The translations under genes and the position numbers were made by a program. 49,631 bases of DNA from Intoshia linei (lineage: Eukaryota; Orthonectida; Rhopaluridae). This document shows positions 1 to 11,482 of the stretch, piece after piece (position 1 is the first letter of the stretch; each line of letters starts with the position of its first letter). The stretch is taken from contig LWCA01000126.1 of assembly GCA_001642005.1 (NCBI GenBank), forward strand, positions 1-49,631, in the 5' to 3' direction. The notes beneath the pieces were generated by a model. The model was given only the letters and a program-made list of their open reading frames with translations, did not search any database and was not told the DNA's origin.

Positions 1-102
1 TTTTTTATTTTGTTTTAAAAAGTTTTCTTTGTTTCATCATCAGTTTAAGTAAGTCTTAAAGCGTTTATAAAGTGTTTATCCATAATCCTTCTATTGATAA
101 CT

Positions 103-1257
103 TCATTTTGTTTTGTTTGTGATACTCAACAATTCTGTAAAACTGAATTGTTTCTCAACGAATTGTCGTATTGAATCATCAAATTTGTTATACACTGACG
201 TTCGTTGTATAGTTGGTATGTTAAATAGTTCCCATTGAATAATGATTTCTGAAGTCACAATCAGAGCCGTCTTAAGCCCCTTCGGGGTCCTGGGCTAAGC
301 AAAGGGCCGGGCCCTTTAAAATTTTGAGCGAAGCGATAAAAAAATTAGGAGCCCTGTTTAGATGACAGGGAATACTGTTTGTTGGAGACTTAGAGTCTTA
401 TTTCATCAAGTATTAATAAAAGCATTAAAAGATACTATGTAGGTTTCTAGTAACTTTTATTTCTTTTACACAAACCTACTTACATTAATTAATGAACAAA
501 GTTTACTTTTTCATTTGAATACTACTTTCTTTTTTAAATATTTACTTTTTAGAAAGGTTGTAATCCTTATTTGAAATAATTTTTTTGTCAATATTATTTT
601 TAATTCTGTATTATCCAATTATCATGAAAGTTTGATTATATAAACAGTTGAAAATTAATAAGAGAAAATCAAAGATTTCCTACTTTTTTTTTGAATATTC
701 ATTTTAATAGAAAGGTTTTAATGTTTAATATTATCATTTGAAACAGTTTTTATGTCAATATTATATGATAAACATTGTGGAATATATTTTAAATTCAATA
801 ATTACCAGAACTTTGATTCTTTTCTATTTTCTTTTTAGCTATTTTAATTCCAACACTTTAAAACTTATAAATTGATACTTAAGATATAAATGCAAAGTAT
901 TTTTTAATAAATTGATGCCTCTTTTTAAGATATAAATGTAAAGTACTTTTATTTTATTTATATTTATGTATTTATAGTACCCCGTTAATGAGGGGCCCTG
1001 GGCTAGAGCCCATCTTGCCCATGCCTTAAAACGGCTCTGGTCACAATAGATATATTTATTTTCCACTTTTTTCCGTTTTTTAATTCTTGGAATTTCTTTA
1101 AACAACAAATAATGTATACATTGATTGATAGTTGTTTATCTGACTCAATACATGTCAAAATTGGTATTAATACAGTATTTATTTTCGAACTGCGTTTTGA
1201 CATAATTTTTTTCCAAAACCCTACCAATTTACTTGGAAGTTTTCTACTAGAACACTT
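103..1257 (-). pseudogene. HORMA/Mad2-like ORF split by a hAT MITE
   Basis: Reading the minus strand from 1257, an open frame runs to 1040, is interrupted by the insertion at 262-1039, and continues in the same frame after the element and one copy of its target duplication are removed, to a TGA at 103-105. About 115 codons are open. The middle part (a lysine-rich stretch, then a hydrophobic strand, then QWELFNI) resembles the Mad2 HORMA core, where a strand is followed by GEVLERWQFDI, and a following IRQ segment also fits. The similarity is weak and I see no start exon, so the family call is tentative. As it stands the frame is broken, so this is either a recent pseudogene or an exon whose insertion is spliced out. 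It lies downstream of the kinesin on the same strand. Confidence 0.35.
262..1039. mobile_element. hAT-type MITE, 778 bp, 8-bp TSD GTCACAAT
   Basis: The ends are inverted: CAGAGCCGTCTTAAG at the left and the complement of CAGAGCCGTTTTAAG at the right. Perfect 8-bp duplications GTCACAAT flank it at 254-261 and 1040-1047. The CAGRG terminus and 8-bp duplication are hallmarks of the hAT superfamily. The interior is AT-rich with no transposase, so it is non-autonomous. The near-identical duplication suggests a recent insertion. It sits inside a frame that is open across the empty site. Confidence 0.9.
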
Positions 1258-1289
1258 TCATTGCTATTGATTCATGTTGAAAAATTTTA

Positions 1290-1890
1290 TGCTACAAAAT
1301 TTTTGTTTGTGTGTGTGTGTTCCACTTTATTTAAATAACTACCCGTTTTAGAATTTTATAAAATTCATATTTCAATAACAGTTTTTTTCCGGGGGTGTTC
1401 GCAAAATAAATTTCAACCCCCGAACTCACATCTTACGTGTCAAATCTTTCAATTGTTTTTTTTTAATAATCAAACGAATTGGAGAATTTAAAAAATATAT
1501 ACGCTGATGCGTATTTTAAAATCATAAACATTATCATAAATTTAAATTTAAAAAATTTATATCTTCAAGGCCAAAACCACAAATTACCCTTCTTTTTTTA
1601 ATGAAAACAGCCCTAGAATTTCAAAAAATTTACAGGTGGTACAGTTGTATCCTGTTACCACACATAAAAATTTCAATCCGAATAAGTGACGACTTCACGG
1701 TCAAAAAAGCATTTTAGTATCATATATTTTTTTCCGAAATATATTTTATTAAAACAAAAAATGTAAAATAATTAACGGTCTGAAAATTAAAAAAAAAAAA
1801 AATTAATCTGATAGAACTTATTCCAGTTGATATAAATACAAATTTTCAACCCCAAAAATCTACGCATTCCGGGCGAAAAATAAATTTTAA
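1290..1890 (+). repeat. Repeat family A copy (Helitron-like 5' region)
   Basis: The copy starts near a GTGTGTGT run followed by a TTCCACTTTATTTAAATAAC block and ends with a CTACGCATTCCGGGCG block. The same blocks in the same order recur near 9.03, 18.6 (inverted), 36.67 and 48.2 kb (inverted). It lacks the outermost ATCCTAACTTATATAA end seen in the 36.67 kb copy. The stretch from here to the kinesin stop is otherwise AT-rich and non-coding. Confidence 0.75.
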
Positions 1891-2424
1891 TATATTATCA
1901 ACCAATATTACAATTTCAAATAAAATGTGCATTAATATCATAAATATATATACATTCATATCGAAATATATTATCATATAACCCTATCCACCTTCCTAAG
2001 ACTTTTGTGTTGACATTTTAAATTTAACACTTAAATGAGTTGATATTCAAGATTTTTTTAATGCTCAATTTAGTAAATTAAAACCTTTATTTTAAAAAAA
2101 AAATTCGTCGAGATCCCTCGATAGAAGGATCTCGCATACGGTAGATTCGGAACTAGTAGTTTGCCATAAGTATGTTTGAAATTAATAATTTTTTTAATTA
2201 CGCCATAGAAGCTACCATTTAAAAAAATATGTGCTATCTTACTAATGTGTTCAAGATTAAAGCGATTTTTTAAAAAATTATGTGGTCCACATAAATTTTT
2301 TTTTGACAATTGGTCCATGGTGGAATAAACTTGGGAACAACTGATATAGCCCTAAACTTTTCGTCTTGAAACAATTTTTTGATCTTTTGTAATTACATTA
2401 TGTAATTTACATTTAATAAACAGT

Positions 2425-5400
2425 TTATAAAACGTTTTCAATTTCAACATTTTCTCCTTTCTTTAATTTGGATATAATCTATATTTATTTTAATTTATTT
2501 TTAAATAATTTTAATATTTTACCTGTTTTAGTTTATTCACTTCTTTGCTTTCTGCATTTTTTGTGACATCATTTGTTATCAACTTGACTCGAGAAGCGTA
2601 CCTAAATTTATTTATTTATTTTTCATAATTTAATTTGCATATATACGTTAGTGAAACTATTGATTCTTCTTGATTGTAATCAACTGGCGATATATTCACA
2701 AACATTAGAGTCTATATTATTATTAATGTTTAAGAAATTTATCAAAAAAAAAAATAAAAAATGTCGCATTAAAATGCGCTTATTTTGTTTTTCTTATTAG
2801 ATTTTTATATCACTTTCAATACGTTTGGGTTTTTAGTTATGATTGAACCCAGTTTCGTGTGAAATTTGTGTTAATTTTGCGTTACAAGTTGTGTTGTTTT
2901 TGAGTGGTAAATGCCAGTAAGTATACTCAAAGTGATCAAAACCCTTATAAATGTATACTAAAAATGTAAAAATATCTAATACTGTACTATAATTATTTTA
3001 AATTTACTTTTGCATTTCCTCCCAATGAATCCTGCATTAACATTGTTAATTTGTTGTTTCGGTATGGAATAAAATCTATTTGTAATTAATGTTTTTGTAT
3101 ATTACCGTCCGTTTGAAGGTGAATTATTTGAAGTGAAAAATTTATGTAAATAAATGTTTTATAAACAAAACCTAATAATTTTGGCAACACCAAAATAAAT
3201 TAATTCACTGACAAAGAACACATATTATATGATTTTCATAGGCCATTCATTATTTATGGAAAGAACACGAAACTGCACTAGTTTATATAGTACTCAGATA
3301 TATTATCTCAAAATTTAAATGATAATTATCGATTTCAATTACCTACTTAAAATTAGTACTTATATATACTATACCTTGTTGGCTACTTAAGGCAGCTATA
3401 ACATCTCCTAATGCGGATAAACTTTTATTTATTGACATTGCTTCTTTTAATTGTTCTGTATTTGCTTCCGTCTTTGAAGCCCTCTCACTTCCAGCCAAAT
3501 CAACAAGTGACAGCTAGAAATGATATTATAAAGAAAATTAATGAATTAAACTTTTCCTGAAATTATTTTCCCGGTACTTTTGACGATAGATTCCATTAAT
3601 ATTCCAATAATTAAATGTGATCGACTACTTTCAGAATTCATTTCTAAAATAAAATAATTTTAAAAATACAATGGTAAAAATCCATACTATCTCATTAACC
3701 CCTAGTACCATAATTTAAATTTTCAACTTAGCCCAAACACTTCTGCCAATATTTTTTAAATAATATGTTGACCGACACAGGCCACGGATTACCCTCATCC
3801 TTTCAGGGATGTAGCCAATGTTGAAATTATTGTACTCGAAATTTTTGTAAAATGGGGATGATTTTTTCAAATTAAGTATTAAAAAATTATATTCTTGAAT
3901 ATCATAACTATTTTGTGTGCTAAATGTAAAATATCAAGTTAAGAGCATTGGAGAGTTTGTTAGGACTATATGACACTATGCATTGCATAGTTTGTGGGAA
4001 AAAAATTTAGGGATCTATTTTTCATTTTCGGTGGACTCGAGCTTAGTATGTTCGGCTCTTGATGTAGCCTATAATTCACATTTGACACATTAATGTTTAC
4101 TTTTACATTAAACTAAAAGCTAGTCTGCAATTGTATTATACCTTCATAAAATATATATATGTGATATTACTTGTTGATGCAATGTGCCTTGATTTTGAAC
4201 CTTCATTAAATAAAGCATACAATTCCTTAGAATTATAAGCTGACTTTACAACACTTCCTTGAATAAAAACCATTCCTTTCGCATTCTTTTTTATATCCAA
4301 ATCCTGGATAATTTAAATTTAAAAAGTAATATTTTATATAACTTCAATATATTAATTATTATTATTTTCCCAACAATATGTCGATATTTGCAACACTTTT
4401 CTACTGCGTACTATAGTTAATAGACAAAATTCTCTAATTAAAAATTTTTTTGTTTTTTAAGAAGATAAAATTACGTTATCTAGTCTAAATTCGGGAGCAA
4501 GGTTACTTAAAAATTTCACAAGCGCCTACATTTTGACGGGAAGTTCGTTGAAACTCGTTTGGGAACTTTTGATCTAAGATTTATCGTGTTTTGTTTAAAA
4601 TAATTATTCCCAAAGTATCATTTGATTTCCAATATACATGTTTAATATACACATTAGGGTGTGAACATATCAAAGAATCAGGGAAATTAGCACTAAAAGT
4701 GTGTATTTTTAAAATATAAAAACTAATTAGCAATCAAAAACATTTAACGTTATCTATTTGAATTGCGTTTGTCATTTTAAATATTACTTTAAAAATATTA
4801 TGGAGAAATTAAAACTGAACTTTATTTTAACAGAAATTGGCGTTTGAGCTTTTAAACGTGGTACCGACTTTATAATATGGTTTTCCATGTTTAGTTATAC
4901 AGTTTATTTTTTTTAAATTTGTTTCTTGCTCAATTTTTTTTGATTTTATTAACGATTTAATTTCTCGAATTCTGGCTATTTAATTTAATTTAAATCTAAC
5001 AAAATTATTTAAAATGGCAAATGCAACTCGAATAGATAACGTTAAATGTTTTTAATTGCAAATTAGTTTTTCTATTTTAAAAATAAACACTTTTAGTGCT
5101 AATTACCCATCGAATTCTAAAATTTTCGAAAAAATGTGACACCTAATACACATTGTATTTATTTAAATTATAATTACCACTCTCGTTTTGGCAAACAAAT
5201 CAATCAACTGATCGTTGTATAACTCCAACATGTAAACTTGAACTGTCGCTGTCATTGTAGCCCTAAAAAGTAAAAAATTTAAAAAATAAATAATCACTTG
5301 TTTTGTTCAATAATTTCAAATATCCTTTCAAAACTTCTTGGAGCTATACCAGGATTATCTGGCGCTCCAATAATTGTATATGTTTTTCCTGAACCAGTTT

Positions 5401-8400
5401 GCCCATAAGCAAATATACACACATTGAATCCGTCAATTGCAGATTGAATTAAATTCTATATAAAAATTATCAATCATTCATTCAACGATTTAAATCATAT
5501 TTGATGTAAAGTTTAAATATTTAATATCTCTCATATTCCCTATTTCGTGGATAAAAAGCAGGACAAACAATCCAGACAGAAAAAATGATAAAGGTTTCAC
5601 GTGGTACAAATTGATAAATAATTATTTTGTAATAAATATTATTTAATAATTTTTATAATTAAACTACTTGTACGAAGTATAAACAGCATCCTAGATCTGT
5701 CGATGGTGGAATTATTTAATTGTACATAAAAAAATAAATTCAATAATAAAATCTTATTTAAAATGCAACATTCACTATTATCATTCTTAAAGGAGTGGTT
5801 CACACACCTGTTTCATTATGGACCCTGGAAATTGAAAGAATGTTGCATTTTGTTTAACAGTATTATTAATACAAAAAGTTTTTTACTCATAAAATTAGGA
5901 TACTTACTTACTTAATTTTTTATTCAGTTGGCCTTCGGCAGAGGTAGTTAGTACTTATACAAATTATAAAAAAGTCAAGTTAATAAATAATATAAGTACA
6001 CTAGTATCATCAAATATGTCTCTTTGAGCTGATGCCGGCATAAAAATTTTGTCAAATTGGAATTCCTTTTCTCCGTGAGGTCCCTTGATTTTCATTGTAT
6101 ATTCGTCAATAGAATTAACAATGTTTGTGTTGTTCTAATTATAATTATACATACAGTAAATTGATTATTAATAAAATTTACAACCAATAATTTGACCTCT
6201 CATTATCATCACATTTTACTTATTTATATACAACAGCAGTGCCGAACTGCTCCGTACCGAGACCCCTCTTCGTTAAAGTAATCAAATATCCAACAATCTA
6301 ATATGGCATAATTACAATTCATGATTAAATAGAAAAGTGAAAAAATGTTGATTAAATTGAAAAAAATTTGTTTTGAAAATAAAAAATCCTTAAATGATAT
6401 AAATGCTATATTCGTCACCCGTGAAACATACTTGGGGCTTGTAGTCATTATACACTGCTTGTAGTAATAATATACTAATACATAATGTTTAATAATAAAA
6501 AATTACTCTATTCTTTTCGCTATAACTTAAAGGTCTTACTCTGCAGTAAACTCTAATTTTACCCTTCAAATCTTCAATAATGTTGTGATATTTTTTCCTT
6601 AACGTCTTAAATAAAATGTAATCAATAGAGATGAATAAAAATGTAAAAAATTACCATTTCATTTTTGAAATTATTATTAAGTTCTATAGTCTCAACGTTA
6701 AGTTTTTTGTTGTCCTTTTGTAATATGTGTATTTTTTCATTTAATTCTTGTGTTTGTTGTGCTGATTCACCAATATGTACTAATTCAAAATTCAATGTAT
6801 CAATTTGTTTGTTTTTAGATTTTATATCCTAAATTTATAAAGATGCAGCTTATTAAAATAAAAAATGGTATATATTAACTTAAATGTAAATTACAATATA
6901 TAAGTTATTTTATATTATTAAATCATTAATATTAATATTAATTGTGTAATAGTTGATACATGTATATGGAAATAATGTGTTAAAGAATTATACATTACAT
7001 TTTCATAGTTTTTCATTTTATCAGTCAGTTGTTTTATAGCTGATTCATATTTTTTCATTTTAATGGAATCATATTCAGTTTTCTTTTTTAAATTTTTAAT
7101 TTCTTTATCTTGTATAGCGTCTTTCTAAAATAAAAAAAATAAATAAAAATTTTTCACAATAAAATAAAATAATTTACCTTGGAATCACCCTTTTTATTAT
7201 TTAATTGATTGTTTTCTTTTTTAATAATTAAAAGTTCCCTTTTAGTAGCATTCAATTCATCCAAAATGTGTTTATTCTAATAATACAAATATTTTAAAAC
7301 ACTTCTAAATTGTGTAAAATGGTTTACCTCTTTAGTAGGTATATTAGGGATCTAATAATATTGTTTATTTTTAAATTTAATTTTAATATTATAAAACCTG
7401 TTCACTAGTTTGTGGAGGAGATTTTTGAGTAACCATGTCTAGCGTATCTACTCCATTTAATTCCTACAAACAAAAAGTAAAAAATTGCAACACATACGTT
7501 AAATATATAATATTTAAATTGACGAATACCATGTCTCTAATTTGATAAATAAGATTATCATTCGTGTCTGTCAATTTTTGAATGTCAAATTCTAATTTTT
7601 CAATTTTTTGTAATAATAATGGATCTGCTACAGGTACCTAAATTAATTAATTTTGTACACTCAAATTAAGTTAATCATGTAAACAATAAAAATTATTAAC
7701 ATTGTAAATTACATTAATTTTTTCAATTTCCACTAGACCAACATCCGATTTTTTTATGAAAAGATTATCAACATTTGATTCATTTATTTCACCCGTTATC
7801 AACGAATTTAAAAACACAACTTGATTATTCAATTGATTAATTTTAGATTCGATATTTATCCAATCTTCTTTGTCCTTTTCCAAATTAGATGTATTTGATT
7901 CTCGATTTTTTAATTTTTTTTTAAAATTTTTAATATTTAATTCAATTTCATCAATCTTTTTCTATTATAAAATTAAATATAAATAAAATGAAGATTTTAT
8001 TAATTAATTTATTAATTTTTACTTTTAACGTAGTAGAATAACTTTTTTTATCACATGATTTTATTAATTGAACCAATATGTTTATTCTGTCTTGTAAAAA
8101 GGTTATTTTTTGTTCCAAAATTGAATTATCTTCAATAACATTGTTGTATTTTTTGGTCCACAGTATAGACTCCTAAATTACATGTAAGTGTACATTTAGG
8201 TTAGTTTAGCGTGTTGTGGTTAATAATATATCTCTATAAATTATACATATTATATTCTGTTTACAATACATTACATATATTTCCCCCGTAGCGGTAGGCA
8301 AAACCTGCTCTTCTTTCCTCTACGATAAGAATGGATAAAAGGGTATACTGCAAAAAAGGACGAAGAGGCCTAAAAGGCATAAAAACTAATGAGGTTCCCC

Positions 8401-11091
8401 CGTAGCGGTAGGCAAAATCTACTCTTCTCTCCTCTACGATAAGAATTGATAAAAAGGTATACTACAAAAAAGAAACAAAGGAGAAAGAGGGCTAAAAGAC
8501 ATAAAGATTTACTAAATACTAATTATACGATTAAAATTAGTATGTAAAGCATTTTATTTAAGACAAGATAAAAAAACCTGTATAGAAGAATTTAATTGAC
8601 CACGTAATTGTAATAATTGTTTAGTATCGCTGTTTGTTGTTTGATGAGGTTCAGAATCTGACGGTGATGTTATTGTTGTCTAAATAATTATATTATAAAG
8701 ATTTTAGATATTTTGTAATTTTACATTGTTTCTTTTATTTATTTGATAAAGTTGTTTTTTTAATTTTTGACATCTTTTTCGTATATTTGATAATTTTGAA
8801 TTGTATTGATTTTGTACGTCTTGTAAAAAAATTCTCAACTTTTTCTAAATTAAATTAATATATTTATTAACCAAATTTAAATATAAAGATAAAGAAAATG
8901 GGGCACATAATTTACACCCTTGATTCTATAACAGGGGTTTTCAACGGGTGGTACCGCCCCTCCGGCAATTTCAAAATTTTTGTCGTTTTGAAATTTCAGG
9001 GCGGTAAAAATTATCATTTTAAACTCATCCTAACTTATATAATATGCTACGCGATTTTTGTTTGTGTTTGTGTGTGTTCCACTTTATTGAAATAACTACC
9101 AGTCTTAGAATTTTATAAAGTCCACATCGTTTATTTCAATAACTACCAGTCTTAGAATTTTATAAAGTCCACATTTCAATTACAGTTTTTTCCGGAAGTG
9201 TTCGCAAATATAATTTCAACCTCCCAAACTAACATCTTACGGGTCAAAAACCCTAATTGTCCCTCTTTTTAAAAATCAAACGAGTTGGAGAATTTAAAAA
9301 AATATATACGCTGATGCGGACTTTAAAATCATGAAAATTATCTTAAATTTAAATTTAAAAAAATTATATCTTCAGGGTCAAAACCACAAATTACCATTCT
9401 TTTTTTAATGAAAACAGCCCTACAATTTCAAAAAATTTCAATCCGAATAAGTGACGACTTCACGGTCAAAAAAGCATTTTAGTTCATATTTTTTTTTCGA
9501 AATATTTTATTAAAAAACAAAAAATGTGAATAATTTACAGTCCAAAAATTAAAAAAAAAAGCATATTCTGATAGAGCTTATTCCAGTTGATATAAATACA
9601 TATGATCTGATATGATATGATGATATGACATATGATCTATATAATTCATTCCTTCGCAATTTTTAAATTTCAAATTCTCATTTTCAAAACATTTTTATTA
9701 AAAAATTAAAATAAAAAACTACAACAACGAAACACTGAACTGATTTTTTAGATATCCATTTTAGGTCAAGTAGGTTTTTAACACTTTTCTAATTCATACG
9801 ATGTCATAGTTACATTAAATTTAAATTATTATGGGGTACCCCAAGGGAACTATATTTTGTTCAGTTTAGGGGTACCAACTGTAAAGTCATATAAAGATAA
9901 ATAATCTTTATAATCTGATATAAAGTAAAAGTAAATAATCAGAGTTGATTATATCCCAAGAAATCAATTAATTTATATTAAATGATTAAATTATAATCAA
10001 ACTTTTTAATTTTAATTTTAAATCAATAATAATTTTAAAATGTATTGCCCTTTCTATTGATAAAAAAATAAAAAATTACAATAAATATTTCATTAGTAAG
10101 TGAATCATTTTGATGAACCACAATGCCCATTCCATTTTTAATTTTATTCATGTCTTGATTCATTGTTGAAATAAAATCACGTGCAATTTTATAAGGAATG
10201 TACGTTTCATAATCTATGTGTAAATCACAGTTTGCAACGGAATCATTGGATTCACTTGATTCACTTAATGGATTGGATCTTTTTTTAGATTTTACTTGAA
10301 AATTGTTCAAATGTTGGGAATTTGTGGGTGTAGTATCAAATGTTTTGATAATTTCATCTGAATATGAGAATGATTCTTGTAAGGAAAGTTTACCGTTTGA
10401 ATGCTATAAAAATGGGTTAAAAAAATTTTTAGTATACATAAATATGTAAAAAATAATCAATTAATAGCTACGATCCAAAATTGTATATTGAATCGGTAGG
10501 CATACCTGTGGCGGATCTAGGATTTTTAGCCAGAGGAGCGAAATACATATTAGGGGTCAAGCTCATATAATGTATTTAAATTAGAATTTTTTCCATTTTT
10601 AAGTCTTGGTACCCGGTCCACAAGCTGGAATTGACGCGGTTATCCATAACATTTGCTAGCCCATACCACGTACAATTAAAAGTGTTTCATTTGTGACCCT
10701 CTTTATATACCTGTATTATAAAATTACTTCTAACTCATCAATTGATATATTTATTGGTGTTATTGTAGGAGATTTATGCTTTAAAATTTTGGTAATGGAA
10801 CTTAAAATTGATGAACCTTTTTCTTTGTCAGTCTAAATTGATAAATTGGTAAAAATTTATTAATTGTAAAAACAATTGTGAAAATTTAATAAAATTAAAG
10901 AATTATTAATAATTCAGTGGTAAAAATTTGCACAAAATTGTGTAAAAGGAATTAAAAATGAAAATTACATTTTTTTTTACATTAGACTGATATTCAATTG
11001 ATATTTTTGAGTCGATAGAATCTAACGATTGTATAGAATCTATTTTTAAATTTTTAATGTCAATTGATTCATTTTCACTTTTCCCGCTCAT
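2425..11091 (-). CDS. Kinesin-14, C-terminal minus-end motor (KCBP/kinesin-C-like)
   Basis: Twenty-four exons give a closed 958-aa frame from ATG 11091 to TAA 2425-2427. Exons (minus order): 10969-11091, 10728-10832, 10080-10403, 8725-8844, 8578-8679, 8023-8172, 7713-7961, 7530-7637, 7398-7463, 7328-7351, 7178-7276, 6999-7124, 6655-6828, 6507-6605, 6000-6134, 5298-5455, 5178-5262, 4171-4303, 3552-3643, 3375-3513, 3008-3075, 2647-2711, 2523-2601, 2425-2478. A low-complexity head and a long coiled-coil stalk (about residues 180-590) precede the kinesin-14 neck [13 protein letters not shown]. The motor has P-loop GQTGSGKT, switch [10 protein letters not shown], switch II DLAGSE, and [13 protein letters not shown] motor at the C-terminus with this neck implies minus-end movement on microtubules. 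The motor and its tail ([10 protein letters not shown], then SKEVNKLKQ) recall plant KCBP and sea urchin kinesin-C, but no MyTH4-FERM is present. Several introns hold transposons. Confidence 0.95.
3765..4065 (+). repeat. Repeat family G copy in kinesin intron
   Basis: A stretch containing ATATTCTTGAATATCA and then an ACTATGCATNG block and a GATCTATTTTTCATTTT block is shared in order with 26.26-26.79 kb. It lies in the intron 3644-4170. No coding capacity is seen. Confidence 0.6.
4655..5145. mobile_element. hAT-type MITE, 491 bp, long TIRs, TSD ATACACAT
   Basis: About 140 bp at each end form a long imperfect inverted repeat, sharing blocks such as TTAGCACTAAAAGTGT and AACATTTAACGTTATCTATT. 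Termini are TAGGGTGTG and CACCTA, and a perfect 8-bp duplication ATACACAT flanks it at 4647-4654 and 5146-5153. The YARNG terminus and duplication length point to hAT. It lies in the kinesin intron 4304-5177, does not disturb the exons, and should fold into a long hairpin in the pre-mRNA. Confidence 0.88.
5645..5990. repeat. Two inverted fragments of repeat family B in kinesin intron
   Basis: The left fragment (5645-5830) runs forward: TACGAAGTATAAACAGCATC, then AGATCTGTCGATGG, then AAAGGAGTGGTTCACAC. The right fragment (5925-5990) is the inverted terminal part with CGGCAGAGGTAG. Both match family B elsewhere (17.8, 43.45, 49.2 kb). They lie in intron 5456-5999. Confidence 0.6.
7328..7351 (-). 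other. 24-nt micro-exon in kinesin stalk
   Basis: This exon encodes only IPNIPTKE. Both neighbours are phase 0, and the flanking introns (7277-7327 has no place here; the true ones are 7329-side donor at 7327 and acceptor at 7352) follow the local GTAA/TTAG style. Without it the frame would still hold, so it could be skipped without a frameshift. Confidence 0.7.
8283..8515 (+). repeat. Tandem duplication, 114-bp period, in kinesin intron
   Basis: Two units begin at 8283 and 8397 with CCCCCGTAGCGGTAGGCAAAA, each followed by a CTCCTCTACGATAAGAATNGATAAAA block and ending in a CTAAAAGRCATAAA block. A single diverged unit start occurs at 12117 (ACAGCGGTAGGCAAAATCTA). It is non-coding and lies inside intron 8173-8577. 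Confidence 0.75.
9026..9660 (+). repeat. Repeat family A copy (Helitron-like) in kinesin intron
   Basis: It starts at ATCCTAACTTATATAA, followed by CTACGCGATTTTTG and the GTGTGT block, and runs through the CAGGGTCAAAACCACAAATTA block to the GATATAAATACA block. Within it, about 40 bp (TTTCAATAACTACCAGTCTT onward) are duplicated directly near 9086 and 9140. After 9600 there is a simple TATGATCTGATATGA run and a block shared with 37.35 kb. A fragment with a hAT-like CAGGGGTTTTCAACGGGTGG end (8931) precedes it. Confidence 0.75.
10500..10680. repeat. Possible transposon fragment in kinesin intron
   Basis: The intron 10404-10727 contains a relatively GC-rich block with CCTGTGGCGGATCTAGGATT and GGTACCCGGTCCACAAGC, unlike the surrounding AT-rich DNA. 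I cannot define its ends. Confidence 0.3.
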
Positions 11092-11482
11092 TTCACATTT
11101 TACATTTAAAAGTTGCTAAAACTAGAAACTATTGTTCCAATTATTTTAATTTTATATCAATGTAGACTTTTGTTTATGTTGCACTACATTTTATTTTAGT
11201 GACCATTATTGTATGTTTTAATATATATTACATTGTCCAAATATTATTATAAAAACTCTATATAATAAATTTATTTGAAATAAATATGTATAATACAAAA
11301 TTGAATTCAATTGAGGTAGTTTGAATTGTACTCTTTAAAAATTTAAATTATATATATAAGTTTATTTTGATTTACTCTAAACAATGAATTCACGTCATAA
11401 ATCAATTTAATAATTGTAAAATTTCGGAATTTTCAAATTAATACAGACCCCTGTTTAACAAACACTCAGGTAGTGTCTAGAG

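Noticed and set aside
2070-2318. Minus-strand 82-codon ORF downstream of the kinesin
   Set aside because: The kinesin ends at 2425 with the expected tail; this ORF has no splice partner and no recognisable motif.
6224-6448. Minus-strand ORF inside the kinesin region
   Set aside because: It lies in the intron between the neck exon (6507-6605) and the next motor exon (6000-6134); kinesin alignment leaves no place for it.
9601-9645. TATGATCTGATATGA run as a functional satellite
   Set aside because: It is a short, irregular simple repeat at the break of a family A copy and looks like slippage.
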